Shown: positions 50,704 to 59,557, counted from the first letter of the stretch. The stretch is 64,000 bases of DNA from Natrarchaeobius oligotrophus (GCF_003841465.1 NZ_REFZ01000012.1:1-64000), one strand, 5' to 3'. Program-made: numbers and translations. The notes: a model not told the origin generated them from the sequence alone.

Positions 50704-51888
50704 TCAGACACCTCGCTCGGTCGACTCGAGCACGCGCCGGTACCGTCGCCCCGCGTCGTCGTCGGCCGAGAGCGCCTCGCGAATCGGCGGCGAGATCCAC
50801 TCGCGCTCGCCGGCCGCAGCGTCGTCCGGTTCGTCGCTACCCGCCCCGTCGGCCGGGACGCCGTCGAAGTCATCGGGACGCAGATCGGGCGGAAGGAACC
50901 GCTCGTAGACGGGCAGCCGCTCGCGCAGGGGCAGGCCGGCCGAGGCGGCGATCTCCTCGAGTTCCCGCAGGGCGGGCCAGGCGTACTCGGGATTGACGTG
51001 GTCGTCGGTGACGGGAGAGACGCCGCCCAGGTCGTCCACCCCGCAGTCGATGAGCTCTCGAGCGGGCGCGAGGTTGGGGGGAACCTGCACCGACACCTCC
51101 TCGGGGAGGGCGACGCGGGCCATCGCCGTCACGCGGCGCATCGTCTCGAGGTCGGGCGAACCGCCGGACCAGCGCTCGTTGTTCACCACCGGCTGGACGA
51201 TCACCTCCTGGACGTGATCGTAGCGGTCGTGCATCTCGGCGATGGCGAGCAGGCTCTCTGCTCTGTCGCGCCAGGTCTCCCCGATGCCGACGAGGATGCC
51301 GGTGGTGAACGCGACGTCGAGTTCGCCCGCGGTCCGGATCGTGCGCAGGCGCTGGCCCGGCTCCTTCCTGCGCGGGCCGGCGTGGGCGTCGACCTCGGCG
51401 GTCGTCTCGAGCATCACGCCCATACTGGCGTTGACGTCCGCGACGGCGGCCATCTGCTCGCGAGTCTGATCGCCGGGATTGGCGTGGGGGAGCAGCCCCT
51501 CCGCCAGGGCGACCTCGCAGGCCTCGCGCAGGTAGGTGTGAATCGAGTCGTGGCCCCACTCCGCGAGCTGTACGTTGATCTCGGCGTAGCGGTCGTCGGG
51601 ATCGTCGCCGAACGTAAACAGCGCCTCCGTACAGCCGGCGTCGGCTCCGCGGCGGCAGATCTCGCGAACCTCCTCGAGCGAGAGCAGCGAGGCCCGCCCC
51701 GGCGGGTCGAAGTAGGTGCAGTAGGTGCAGGTGTACCGACACGCCGTCGTCAGGGGAACGAACACGTTGCGCGCGAACGTCAGCGACGGCGGCGCGTCGA
51801 CGTCGTCGGGGTCGACCGACAGCAGCGCTTCGACGTCGGCCTCGTCGATCGCGATCTCGACGCCGTACTCGTCGGCCCCGGGGATCAT
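50704..51888 (-). CDS. cofG: FO synthase subunit 1 (7,8-didemethyl-8-hydroxy-5-deazariboflavin synthase CofG)
   Basis: A 394-aa radical SAM enzyme of coenzyme F420 biosynthesis, working with CofH. The cluster motif C-x3-C-x2-C is TACRYTCTYCTYF. GCTEALFTFGDDPDDRY, the ASMGVMLETTAEVD segment, AFTTGILVGIGETWRDR and VIVQPVVNN are CofG features, and EYAWPALRELEEIA follows. A 50-aa acidic extension closes the protein. ATG at 51888 gives the usual N-terminus. cofH is not in the window. The start at 51888 is backed by the family's onset shortly before SLTFARNVFVPLT. Confidence 0.93.
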   Translation of the reverse strand: MIPGADEYGVEIAIDEADVEALLSVDPDDVDAPPSLTFARNVFVPLTTACRYTCTYCTYFDPPGRASLLSLEEVREICRRGADAGCTEALFTFGDDPDDRYAEINVQLAEWGHDSIHTYLREACEVALAEGLLPHANPGDQTREQMAAVADVNASMGVMLETTAEVDAHAGPRRKEPGQRLRTIRTAGELDVAFTTGILVGIGETWRDRAESLLAIAEMHDRYDHVQEVIVQPVVNNERWSGGSPDLETMRRVTAMARVALPEEVSVQVPPNLAPARELIDCGVDDLGGVSPVTDDHVNPEYAWPALRELEEIAASAGLPLRERLPVYERFLPPDLRPDDFDGVPADGAGSDEPDDAAAGEREWISPPIREALSADDDAGRRYRRVLESTERGV

Positions 51889-52017
51889 ACCTCGGAGTGT
51901 CGCCCCTCCGCACATAAGGGCTTCACTTCGGTCCGAGCGGAGGTCGCGACGCGGAGCCGACGCCCCTCCTCGCGACGTCACCGGGGGTTTACAACGATCG
52001 TCGGTGTGGGACGCCTG

Positions 52018-53049
52018 ATGCACGAAGACGACGACAGTTCGAGGCTCTCCCGTCGACGTCTGCTGCGCGCGTCGGCGGCGGCGACCACCCTCTCGGTCGT
52101 CGGCACCGGGCAGGCGAGCGCGGGTCGCTGGAGCGATCTCGAGGTCGGACCCTCGAGCGACCGTCGCTGTCCGGACGCGACGACCCAACCGAGCATGGGC
52201 CACTGCGCGGGCTCGAGCGTGGAGGGATGCGCGGACGATCACCCGGTCACGCGGGAGTTGCGCGCCGCGGTCGACGAGACGCTGACCGAACGCTACCCCG
52301 ACGCCGGCGCGCTGATCGACGCGGGGTTCAAGCCGTACTTCGACGCGTTCGACGTCGCCGACGAGGACGGCTGGTCCCACTGGCTGAGCCCCGAGTACAT
52401 CGGCGACGGAGAGGTGCTCGACCCGGATCGTCCCGAGTCGGTGCTGGTCGACAACGCCACCTGGCGGTCGATCGGCGTGATGTTCATCGCGACGCGAGGC
52501 GGCGAACCGGTCGAGCCGCCGCCGGTGTACGACGACGGCGATGGGAGCGAATGGAACGACGACGGCGACCGGAGCGAGGACGGTCCCGACGACGAATCCG
52601 GCGACGCCGGCGAGGACGAACTCGACGTCGCGTACGCGACCGACATGGAGGAGGGAGAACACCACTCCGACGACCACCACGACGGTCCGGACCACGACCA
52701 TCCTCCTGGCGACGCGGACCGCTGCTCGCCGTGGCACTACCACGCCGGCTTTCCGGGACGGTTCGCGTGGTGGTACTATCGACAGGTGTACGAGCGCGAC
52801 TTCGAAGAGCGCGACCTCGAGTTCCCGTGTCGGACGCCCTGCATGATGCACGTCTGGACGGTCGACCACCCGGAGGGCGTCTACGCCCACGGCGGACCGC
52901 CGGCCGAGTTCCGCCCGGACGCGCCCGCCGACGACCCCGGCTTCGACACCGACGCAACGCCCGGCGAGGACGACCTCGAGTGGACCGTCCTGCCGGAGGA
53001 TGCGAGACCGGATCGGACGCCCGACGAGCTCTCGCTGCTCGGACCGTAG
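52018..53049 (+). CDS. Tat-exported His/Asp-rich protein, unknown function
   Basis: A 343-aa protein with a twin-arginine signal (SRRRLLRASAAATTLSVVG) and six or more Cys in the mature part (RRCPDATTQPSMGHCAG, EGCADDH, RCSPWHYHAG, FPCRTPCMMHVWT). An Asp/Glu/Gly-rich linker and a His run (EEGEHHSDDHHDGPDHDHPP), around residues 215-235, could bind metal. The well-ordered C-terminal part has conserved-looking aromatic blocks (GRFAWWYYRQVYERDFEER). No known domain is recognised. ATG at 52018, divergent from cofG. Confidence 0.7.
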   Translation: MHEDDDSSRLSRRRLLRASAAATTLSVVGTGQASAGRWSDLEVGPSSDRRCPDATTQPSMGHCAGSSVEGCADDHPVTRELRAAVDETLTERYPDAGALIDAGFKPYFDAFDVADEDGWSHWLSPEYIGDGEVLDPDRPESVLVDNATWRSIGVMFIATRGGEPVEPPPVYDDGDGSEWNDDGDRSEDGPDDESGDAGEDELDVAYATDMEEGEHHSDDHHDGPDHDHPPGDADRCSPWHYHAGFPGRFAWWYYRQVYERDFEERDLEFPCRTPCMMHVWTVDHPEGVYAHGGPPAEFRPDAPADDPGFDTDATPGEDDLEWTVLPEDARPDRTPDELSLLGP

Positions 53050-53070
53050 CTCCGGCGAGCCGAGAGCGAA

Positions 53071-53517
53071 CTACTCGCCCCACTCCTCGAGCGCGCGCTC
53101 GAAGCGGTCCGTGGCCGCTTCGACGGAGAGATCGTCCGTATCGAGGACGAGGTCCGCCGCGGGCGGTTCGAACTCGCGGTGAACCACGTGGACGCCCTGG
53201 GTTTCGATGGGATCCTCCCGGGTTCGATTACGCTCGAGGCAGGTCTCGAGCGAGGCGACGACGCGAACGAAGCGGACGTCGGGCAGGTCGCGAAACCGCC
53301 GCTGCCACTCCCGGCGGTAGAAGGTGCCGTCGACCAACACGAGCGCGTCCGCCGGCGCCGTCCGGACCGCCTCGTACAGCTGCTCGTAGGTCCGACTCGA
53401 GAACGAGTCGGAGTGAACGCTCCGGACGACGACCCCACGGTCCTCGAGCCGCCGTCGAACGGCTCCCGTGAGGGTGGTTTTGCCGACGCCGGGCGGACCG
53501 CAGATGACGACGATCAC
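53071..53517 (-). CDS. P-loop AAA-type small kinase
   Basis: A 148-aa nucleotide-binding protein: Walker A CGPPGVGKTTLTGAV, ALVLVDGTFYRREWQRRF as Walker B and lid, and VRFVRVVASLETCLERNR with the usual Arg region. It resembles zeta-toxin, adenylylsulfate kinase or PSTK-like kinases; length and missing C-terminal domain argue against PSTK. GTG at 53517 places it three codons before the P-loop strand; an upstream in-frame start is possible. Substrate unknown. Divergent from the next gene. Confidence 0.75.
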   Translation of the reverse strand: MIVVICGPPGVGKTTLTGAVRRRLEDRGVVVRSVHSDSFSSRTYEQLYEAVRTAPADALVLVDGTFYRREWQRRFRDLPDVRFVRVVASLETCLERNRTREDPIETQGVHVVHREFEPPAADLVLDTDDLSVEAATDRFERALEEWGE

Positions 53518-53669
53518 GGGACTAGTCTGCCGAAGAAGCCGATCGTATAACAGTCGTCGGATTTCGATTTCACGGCGACGGGAAAGAGCGCGACGGACCG
53601 GAGACAAACCGATCCACCAGGAACATGTTCGGGGCGATTCCCATTCCCCGCGGCGTCCACCGATCGAGT

Positions 53670-54407
53670 ATGCAATCGACCGCAATCGATCCCGACGCCG
53701 AACTCGCGACGCTCGTCGAAACCGACCTCGCGTACGCTCGGGCGTTCGAGTCCCTCGGGCTCGATTACTGTTGCGGCGGCGACCGTTCGCTCGCCGACGC
53801 TTGCGACGAGGCCGACCTCGACCTCGAGTTCGTCCTCGAACGGCTCGAGCGCGCGAGGGGGGACGGCGGAGTCGCTGGCGAGCTCTCGGCTGAGAACGCG
53901 GCGAGCCGCGATCCGGACTGGAACTCGCTCACCGAGCTCGCGAACCTGATCGTCCGGGATCACCACGGATACCTCCGCGACGAGTTGCCGGAGCTTCGGG
54001 CGCTCGTCGAGAAGGTCGCCCGGGTCCACGGCGAGAGTCACCCCGAGCTTCGGGATCTCGAAACGACGGTCGACGACCTCGCCGCGGAGCTGTCGGAACA
54101 CATCGTCGACGAGGAGGTCGACGCGTTCCCGCTGATAAAGAAGGTCGACGCCGGCCGCCCGCTGACCGACGCGGAGGAGTCTCGCCTCCGCGGAGAGATC
54201 GACGCCCTCGAGACCGACCACGACGAGACGGCGGCCGCGCTCGAGCGCATCGTCGACCTGACCGACGGCTACGCGGTTCCCGAGGGTGCCTGCGGGAGCT
54301 ACCGCAGCATGCTCGAGCGACTCGAACGGCTCGAGCGCAACACGCACCTGCACGTCCACCGGGAGAACAACGTGCTCTTCCCGCGCGCGGAGGCGCTGCT
54401 CGACTGA
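53670..54407 (+). CDS. RIC/ScdA-type di-iron protein (iron-sulfur cluster repair)
   Basis: A 245-aa protein of two domains. The N-terminal ScdA_N domain has the paired Cys motif GLDYCCGGDRSLADAC (residues about 33-48). The hemerythrin-like domain offers His residues for a di-iron site: RDHHGYL, VHGESHPEL, EHIVDEE, ETDHDE and HLHVHRENN. RIC proteins repair Fe-S clusters damaged by nitric oxide or oxidants. ATG at 53670 (MQSTAIDP) fits; the earlier ATG at 53625 is less likely. Confidence 0.88.
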   Translation: MQSTAIDPDAELATLVETDLAYARAFESLGLDYCCGGDRSLADACDEADLDLEFVLERLERARGDGGVAGELSAENAASRDPDWNSLTELANLIVRDHHGYLRDELPELRALVEKVARVHGESHPELRDLETTVDDLAAELSEHIVDEEVDAFPLIKKVDAGRPLTDAEESRLRGEIDALETDHDETAAALERIVDLTDGYAVPEGACGSYRSMLERLERLERNTHLHVHRENNVLFPRAEALLD

Positions 54408-54446
54408 CCGTCGGTCGTTCGGTCGTTCGAGTCCGACGAGAACGAA

Positions 54447-55484
54447 TCATTCCCAGTCGATCTCTTCGCCACGGCTCGAGTCGCGGAGGATGAACGGCCC
54501 GATCGCGAGCGTCCGTTTGGCCATCGTGGCGATCCGCAGGACGAACGCGATCAACAGGAGAAACGGGGCGACGGCGACCGTCGACGCCAGCACGACGATC
54601 CAGACGACGGCGTCGATGCCGAGGACCGTTCCGGAAACGGCGTCCGCGTCGAAAAACAGCAGCATCGACGTCGTGACCACCAGTGCGGGCACGGCGACGT
54701 ACATCATCGCCCGCGAGAGGTTGATCAGCTCCCACTGGAAGTACAGCGTCTTGAAGTGCTCGCGGGCGAGGCCGAACAGCTTCAGCGACTCGAGCAGTTG
54801 GTCGTAGGCCTCGCGGGTCTCGTCGGTGAACGAGTCCGCGTGCGCGTTCTCGATCCGGCGGGCGCGGAAGATCTTCCAGGAGTAATTGTAGTCCAGCGCG
54901 GCCTTGACGACGTCGTAGGTGCCGAACTGGGCGTCTTCCAGATCGTCGCGGATCGAGTCGGCGTGGGTCGTGAGGTTGTCGACGAAGTCGTCGACGCGCT
55001 CTTCGAACTCCTCGTCGTGACCGTCGGAGACGGCCTCGCGAAAGTCGTGTGCCCGCTCTTCGGAAGCGGCGATGATCGCCTGAACGAACGAGGATGGCTC
55101 CGGCGGGCTGATCGGCGCGTCGATCGACGACTCGACGGTCTCGCGGAACTCGAGTGCGCCCTCGAGGCGCTCGCGCTGGTCCTCGACGGCACCCAGTTCC
55201 TGGGAAAGCACCAGCGAGTTGATCGTGACGACGAGCGTGACGCCGGTGATCAACGCGGTCACGAGCGCCTGAAAGAGGGTGTGGACGGGCTCTTTTTCGT
55301 CCATCAACGCGAGCAACGAGACGGGGCTGAGCTGGCTCACGACCAGAAGGCCGACGGCGACGAACCCCATCAACCCGACGGTGACGAGCCAGCGGTTCGC
55401 GTTCAACAGGAGTTCGTGCTTCCAGGTCGGGTCCTCGCTGCGCTCGGCCATCGTGTCGCGTGGCTGGGAGCCGTCGCCGCTCAT
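54447..55484 (-). CDS. Tandem-paralogue membrane protein 1
   Basis: A 345-aa protein, unknown function. Two N-terminal helices (WLVTVGLMGFVAVGLLVV; LVTALITGVTLVVTINSLVL), then a cytoplasmic middle with QELGAVEDQRERL and LEGALEFRETVE, a long acidic helical part, the motif REHFKTLYFQWELINLSR, and two C-terminal helices with a basic tail (MAKRTLAIGPFILRD). Same layout and many of the same residues as the next two genes. The frame runs on into the upstream gene, but a clear start and 68-bp gap separate them. Confidence 0.75.
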   Translation of the reverse strand: MSGDGSQPRDTMAERSEDPTWKHELLLNANRWLVTVGLMGFVAVGLLVVSQLSPVSLLALMDEKEPVHTLFQALVTALITGVTLVVTINSLVLSQELGAVEDQRERLEGALEFRETVESSIDAPISPPEPSSFVQAIIAASEERAHDFREAVSDGHDEEFEERVDDFVDNLTTHADSIRDDLEDAQFGTYDVVKAALDYNYSWKIFRARRIENAHADSFTDETREAYDQLLESLKLFGLAREHFKTLYFQWELINLSRAMMYVAVPALVVTTSMLLFFDADAVSGTVLGIDAVVWIVVLASTVAVAPFLLLIAFVLRIATMAKRTLAIGPFILRDSSRGEEIDWE

Positions 55485-55552
55485 CGCTCGAACCGAAAGG
55501 TACCACGGTGGGCCGGAAATAGGTATGGCAGGATTGCGGACGGAGAAGCCGT

Positions 55553-56578
55553 TCAGCCCAGGTCCTCGTCGCGTTTGGACTCCCGGAGGATGAACGGTCC
55601 CATCGCTAACGTCCGTTTGGCGACCGTCGCGATGCGGAGGATGTAGGTGATGAAGACGACGAACGGCGAGATGCCGACGACGAACCCGGCGCTGGTGATC
55701 CAGACCAGGTTGTCGACGCCGAGGGTCGAGCCGGGGAGCGCGCTCCCGTCGACGTACATGATCATGATCGCCATCACGGTCAACGCGGGCACGGAGATGT
55801 ACAACAGCGCCCGCGAGAGGTTGATCAGCTCCCACTGGAAGTACAGCGTCTTGAAGTGTTCGCGGGCCGGGCCGAACAGCTGTAACGTGTCGATCGTGTG
55901 GTCGATCTTCTCGCTTGCCTCCTCGGAAAGCGAGTCGCCGTGATCCGCCCGGATCTTGCGGGCGTCGTAGATCTTCCGCGAGTAGTTGAAGTTCAGCGCG
56001 TTCCAGATCACCTCGAACGTGCCGAACTGGGCGTCCTGAAGGTCGTCTTTGACGCTCCGTGCGTTTTCGGTGGCGTCGTCGACGTAGTCGGCGATCTTCT
56101 CGCGCAGCTCCTCGTCGCGTTCGTCTTCCATCTCGGCCTCGAGTTCCTTTGCACGTTCCTCGACGCCGTCGACGAGTTCGAAGAGGAAGGCCGCGGGTTC
56201 GGGCGGGCTCGCGTCCTCGGTGATGGTACTCTCGACGTCCCGTCGGAACTCCATCGCGTCCTGCATCCGGTCTCGCTGCTGGCCGACCGCGCCGAGTTCC
56301 TGGGATAGCACCAGCTGGTTGATCGTGACGACGATCGAGGTGCCGGTGATGATCGCTCCGATGAACGCCGAAAAGAGGAACTCGATACCGTCCTGATTCT
56401 CGACGATCTCCCGAAGCGGCGTCAGTTCGAGAAAGCTCGTAGCCACGAGGATCGCGAAGACGGCGAACAGGATGGTAGCCGTGAACAGCCAGCGGTTTAC
56501 CTGGAGCAACACCCACAACCGCGGTCCCTCGAGCCGCTCCTGGTCGTCCGATCCGTCGCTCGAGTCCGAGTCGCTCAT
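55553..56578 (-). CDS. Tandem-paralogue membrane protein 2
   Basis: A 341-aa paralogue of the gene before it: shared blocks are VVTINQLVLSQELGAVGQQR, DAMEFRRDVEST, DDLQDAQFGTFEV, REHFKTLYFQWELINLSR and ATVAKRTLAMGPFILRES. The sequence between them is more variable. The N-terminus is Ser/Asp-rich. Two pairs of membrane helices enclose about 200 cytoplasmic residues with coiled-coil character. Function unknown; a channel or mechanosensor is possible by topology. Its upstream gap carries 20-bp-period repeats. Confidence 0.75.
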   Translation of the reverse strand: MSDSDSSDGSDDQERLEGPRLWVLLQVNRWLFTATILFAVFAILVATSFLELTPLREIVENQDGIEFLFSAFIGAIITGTSIVVTINQLVLSQELGAVGQQRDRMQDAMEFRRDVESTITEDASPPEPAAFLFELVDGVEERAKELEAEMEDERDEELREKIADYVDDATENARSVKDDLQDAQFGTFEVIWNALNFNYSRKIYDARKIRADHGDSLSEEASEKIDHTIDTLQLFGPAREHFKTLYFQWELINLSRALLYISVPALTVMAIMIMYVDGSALPGSTLGVDNLVWITSAGFVVGISPFVVFITYILRIATVAKRTLAMGPFILRESKRDEDLG

Positions 56579-56688
56579 CGACGGGAAACACAACGACGCT
56601 CACGGGTAAAATACCACAGCCGGTGATCGACGGGTACGGGGGCGACGGTCGCGACGTGCAATCCGACGGGGAACACGAATCAGGGGTG

Positions 56689-56785
56689 GATACCGCGAGA
56701 TCAGACGGAGAAACGGGAGATCCGATGGGATACCGTGGAATCCGACGAGATACCACGAAGTTCGGCGGATACTGCGGCTCCGGGC
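56689..56785. repeat. 20-bp-period degenerate repeats (GATACCG...)
   Basis: GATAC occurs at 56689, 56729, 56749 and 56768, with GAAAC at 56710 in the missing phase. The consensus is close to GATACCGCGAGATCCGACGG. The array lies in the 228-bp gap between paralogue genes 3 and 2, about 110-200 bp upstream of gene 2. Roughly two helical turns per unit would put sites on one DNA face. Confidence 0.65.
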
Positions 56786-56806
56786 GACGCGAGTCCCGAC
56801 CGGCGA

Positions 56807-57883
56807 TCAGTCGGATCCGGCCGGCGTCGGCGACTCGGATTCCTCGCCGTAGGTGACGTCGAACGGTCCCTCGTCGGGGTCCTTCTGAGGGAGCATCGGG
56901 CCGACGGATGCGGTCCGGCGCGTCACGGTCGCGGTCCGGAGGATGTACGACGTGAGCAACGCGAGCGGCGAGACGACGACGGCGATGAGCGCGCTGACCA
57001 CGAACGGCAGATAATCGGCGCTGATCGCCGGCCCGCCCAGATCGGCGTACAGAAAGCCGACGAGCATCGCCGACAGGATCGCCGGCACGCCGCAGTAGAT
57101 CGTCAGCTGCGAGAAGCGGGTGAGTTCGCGCTGGAGGTACGTCGTCTTGAAGTGCTCGCGGGCGACGCTGAACGACTCGAGCGCGTCGATCAGTCCGTCG
57201 AGGGCCTCGCGTGCCTCGTCGGACAACTGGTCGCCGTACCGACCTCGAAGGTGTTTGGCGGCGTACAGCTGCCAGGCGTCGTCGTAGCCGATCGCCGCGG
57301 AGACGGCCCGGAACGTGCCGAACTTCGTGTGCTCGAGCGTCTCGTCGATCCGTTCAGTGCTGTTCGTGACGCCGTTCGTGTACCGTCTCACCCGCGTCGC
57401 GAGTTCGTCGTCGTGATCGCTCGTCGCGTCGGCGAGCGTCCTGGCGCGGTCGTCGATCGCTTCGACGAGCAACTCGAGCAATCGCGTGGGCGAGGCGGGG
57501 ACCGCCGGCACGCCCGTCGTCTCGGTGACGTCCTCGCGAAAAGAGAGGACGCCCTCGAGCTGGTCCTGGGACTCGCCGGCCGCGGCGAACTCTCGAGAGA
57601 GGATGAGCTGGTTGATCGAGACGACGAGCGTCACCAGCGAGAAGGTGCCGGCGATCATGCCGCCGGCCAGGCGGGTGATCGAGTCGTCGTTGACGAACGA
57701 GATGACGCCGAGCGCGTTCAGGACGAGAAAGAGGAGAAACGTCACGACCGAGATGAGCGCGGCGACGAACAGTCGGTCGGCTTCCACGAGAAACCAGTCG
57801 CGAAATCGCGCCCACGAGGTCATCCGCTCACCGATGTCAGCGCCGTACGACTCGTACGCCTCGTCGGCGTCGGACGAACTCAT
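56807..57883 (-). CDS. Tandem-paralogue membrane protein 3
   Basis: A 358-aa protein, the most divergent of the three. Kept blocks are LVTLVVSINQLILSREFAAAG, GVLSFREDV, ETLEHTKFGTFRAVSAAIGY, AREHFKTTYLQRELTRFSQL and TATVTRRTASVGPML. Same 2+2 helix topology with a cytoplasmic middle of about 200 residues. It opens the tandem (direction of transcription is leftwards) and has its own start at 57883. Function unknown. Confidence 0.75.
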   Translation of the reverse strand: MSSSDADEAYESYGADIGERMTSWARFRDWFLVEADRLFVAALISVVTFLLFLVLNALGVISFVNDDSITRLAGGMIAGTFSLVTLVVSINQLILSREFAAAGESQDQLEGVLSFREDVTETTGVPAVPASPTRLLELLVEAIDDRARTLADATSDHDDELATRVRRYTNGVTNSTERIDETLEHTKFGTFRAVSAAIGYDDAWQLYAAKHLRGRYGDQLSDEAREALDGLIDALESFSVAREHFKTTYLQRELTRFSQLTIYCGVPAILSAMLVGFLYADLGGPAISADYLPFVVSALIAVVVSPLALLTSYILRTATVTRRTASVGPMLPQKDPDEGPFDVTYGEESESPTPAGSD

Positions 57884-58055
57884 ACCCCCGGCTTCACCGT
57901 CGGCGACGATAAGATTCCGCGTTGCACATCCCGAGATTCGGTCGGTCACGTCGCCCCCGCCGGCTCGAGTGCAGGGTCCAGACTCAAATGGCCCGGAGCC
58001 GTTCGACCCGTATGATCGAGTACGGCGAACGCTCCGTGGACCGACGGTCGCGGCG

Positions 58056-58574
58056 ATGACCCGAGGAGGTTTCGATCCGACTCGCTGCGATCGACCGGAC
58101 CGTCGCCGCGTGCTCGCCGGCGTCGGAACGGTTGCCGCCGTCGCGCTCGCCGGGTGCAACGCCGTCGGCGGGGACGACTCGCCGACCTACGAGAGCGGCG
58201 AGGTCGGTCCGATCGACGGCGACGACCGCACCCCCGAAGAGACCGCCGCGGCGGCGGCGCTCGCAGAAACCGAGCTCAACGAGAGCGTCACGCCGCTGGA
58301 TTCGCTGGCGATCGACGACCACGGGTTCGTCCTCGAGCAGGACTTCAGGGGCCCGACGGTCCAGGGGACGGTCGAGAACGCGGGCGACGACCGGGTTCAA
58401 CTCGTCGAGGTCCGCGTTCGAACGTACGACGAAACCGGCGACCAACTCGGACGCTACCTCGACACGACGGGCGACCTCGACGGCGGCGCGTCCTGGGCGT
58501 TCGAGGTGATCCTCCTCGAGTCGATCGACGACCTCGAGGGGTACGACGTGACGGTGCTCGGGACCCCGACGTGA
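58056..58574 (+). CDS. Tat lipoprotein with FxLYD-like domain
   Basis: A 172-aa lipoprotein. RPDRRRVLAGVGTVAAVALAGCN contains a twin-arginine motif and the lipobox LAGC, so the Cys is lipidated and the protein anchored outside the membrane. The mature part has a beta-rich domain (VQGTVENAGDDRVQLVEVRVRTYDETGDQLGRY, then GGASWAFEVIL), the arrangement of FxLYD domains. Binding role unknown. Divergent from the tandem paralogues. Confidence 0.8.
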   Translation: MTRGGFDPTRCDRPDRRRVLAGVGTVAAVALAGCNAVGGDDSPTYESGEVGPIDGDDRTPEETAAAAALAETELNESVTPLDSLAIDDHGFVLEQDFRGPTVQGTVENAGDDRVQLVEVRVRTYDETGDQLGRYLDTTGDLDGGASWAFEVILLESIDDLEGYDVTVLGTPT

Positions 58575-58726
58575 ACGCAGACCGTATCAGAGCACGCCGG
58601 CTTTCGACGTCGGTTTTGGACGTACTGACCGACGTTCGGACTGCACCGCTCCCGGCCCGGCGGCTACAGGGACGGATCGAAGCTGCGACGCCCACCGTCT
58701 CCAGTCGATCCACGCCTTCCCGAGAA

Positions 58727-59191
58727 TCAACCGGCGAGGTAGTCGTTCAGCGTGGCGAATTCGTCGGGCGTGAGGACGACGTGAGTCGAAACGCCGTCGA
58801 CAGCCTCGAAGTCGTCGTCGAGCGTCAAAATCGTGCCGACGCCCTCGCTGAGCGCGACCCGAGCGTAGTAGCCGTCCCACCCGTCGATGTTCAGGGCTCC
58901 GGAGAGCGAGAATCCCGATCGAACGACGGGCTCGGGGAGTTCGTCGTACCAGTGGATCCGTTTGGCATCCATCAGGTTCTCCATGAGTTCGGACGCCCGC
59001 TCGTTCGAAAATCCGTAGTAGGACGTCAGCACGTGGTGAGCGCCGACGAGCGCAGAGTAAGGGATCACGCCGTCGATATCGCCCGTGATCGCATCTCGAA
59101 GAGACGAGAGCGCGGGCTCGCTTACGGGAGTCCCCGCGTGAGCGAGAGCGACGACGCCGACGTCGAAAAGATACGGTCCGTCACTCGTCAT
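58727..59191 (-). CDS. vapC: PIN-domain ribonuclease, VapC-type toxin
   Basis: A 154-aa protein with PIN-like acidic residues: Asp in YLFDVGVVALAHAG, Asp/Glu in the middle helix (ERASELMENLMDAKRIHW), Asp in IDGWDGYYARVA and Asp in ILTLDDDFEAV. It forms the second gene of a pair, overlapping vapB by 11 bp. It cleaves RNA by family knowledge; target unknown. Slightly longer than the usual 130-140 aa. Confidence 0.82.
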   Translation of the reverse strand: MTSDGPYLFDVGVVALAHAGTPVSEPALSSLRDAITGDIDGVIPYSALVGAHHVLTSYYGFSNERASELMENLMDAKRIHWYDELPEPVVRSGFSLSGALNIDGWDGYYARVALSEGVGTILTLDDDFEAVDGVSTHVVLTPDEFATLNDYLAG

Positions 59192-59459
59192 CTGCGCGTC
59201 GAGCCCGTCTTCGGATGGTCTCGGCGTGATCTCGAGCGTACGCGTCGAGGTCGTCTTCCCGCCGGCTCGTCGGATCGGGACTCGCTCGTTCGACGAGCGA
59301 CTCCATTCGCTCGATGATGCGCTCAGGATCCGTCTCGGGCTCGACGACGGCCTTGCCGTCTTTTTCGCGAACGTCTACCTCCGTGCCGACGTCCAGGCCG
59401 AGTTGCTCGCGTACTTCTTTCGGGAGAACGATCCTCCCCTTGGAATCCACGGTCGGCAT
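59181..59459 (-). CDS. vapB: AbrB/SpoVT-type antitoxin VapB
   Basis: A 92-aa antitoxin. MPTVDSKGRIVLPKEVREQLGLDVGTEVDV is the AbrB swapped-hairpin DNA-binding domain; the C-terminal helical half (PERIIERMESLVERAS...YARDHAETIRRRAR) would neutralise the toxin. First gene of the pair and probable autorepressor. Sequence before 59459 contains TATTCCCACGTTCGGTGGGAATTC-like inverted text (arms ATTCCCAC/GTGGGAAT at 59460-59480), a good operator candidate. Confidence 0.85.
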   Translation of the reverse strand: MPTVDSKGRIVLPKEVREQLGLDVGTEVDVREKDGKAVVEPETDPERIIERMESLVERASPDPTSRREDDLDAYARDHAETIRRRARRADDE

Positions 59460-59460
59460 A

Positions 59461-59481
59461 TTCCCACGTTCGGTGGGAATT
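59461..59481 (-). promoter_or_regulatory. Inverted repeat at the vapB start, operator candidate
   Basis: ATTCCCAC and GTGGGAAT flank a 4-6 bp centre (CGTTCG) immediately upstream of the vapB ATG. AbrB-type antitoxins commonly bind such palindromes over their own start. Confidence 0.5.
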
Positions 59482-59557
59482 CGGATAGTCGTTTCGGTGC
59501 CGAGCGACGAAAGCGTTCGGGCCGGCACAGCGGATACGCCGGTCGCCGCGACGATCG

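Noticed and set aside
50998-53049. 683-aa plus-strand frame
   Set aside because: Upstream part is antisense to cofG; the Tat signal marks the real start at 52018.
54447-56756. 769-aa frame that looks like a fusion of two paralogues
   Set aside because: The first half is a shifted, Arg-rich reading of paralogue 2; paralogue 1 has its own ATG at 55484.
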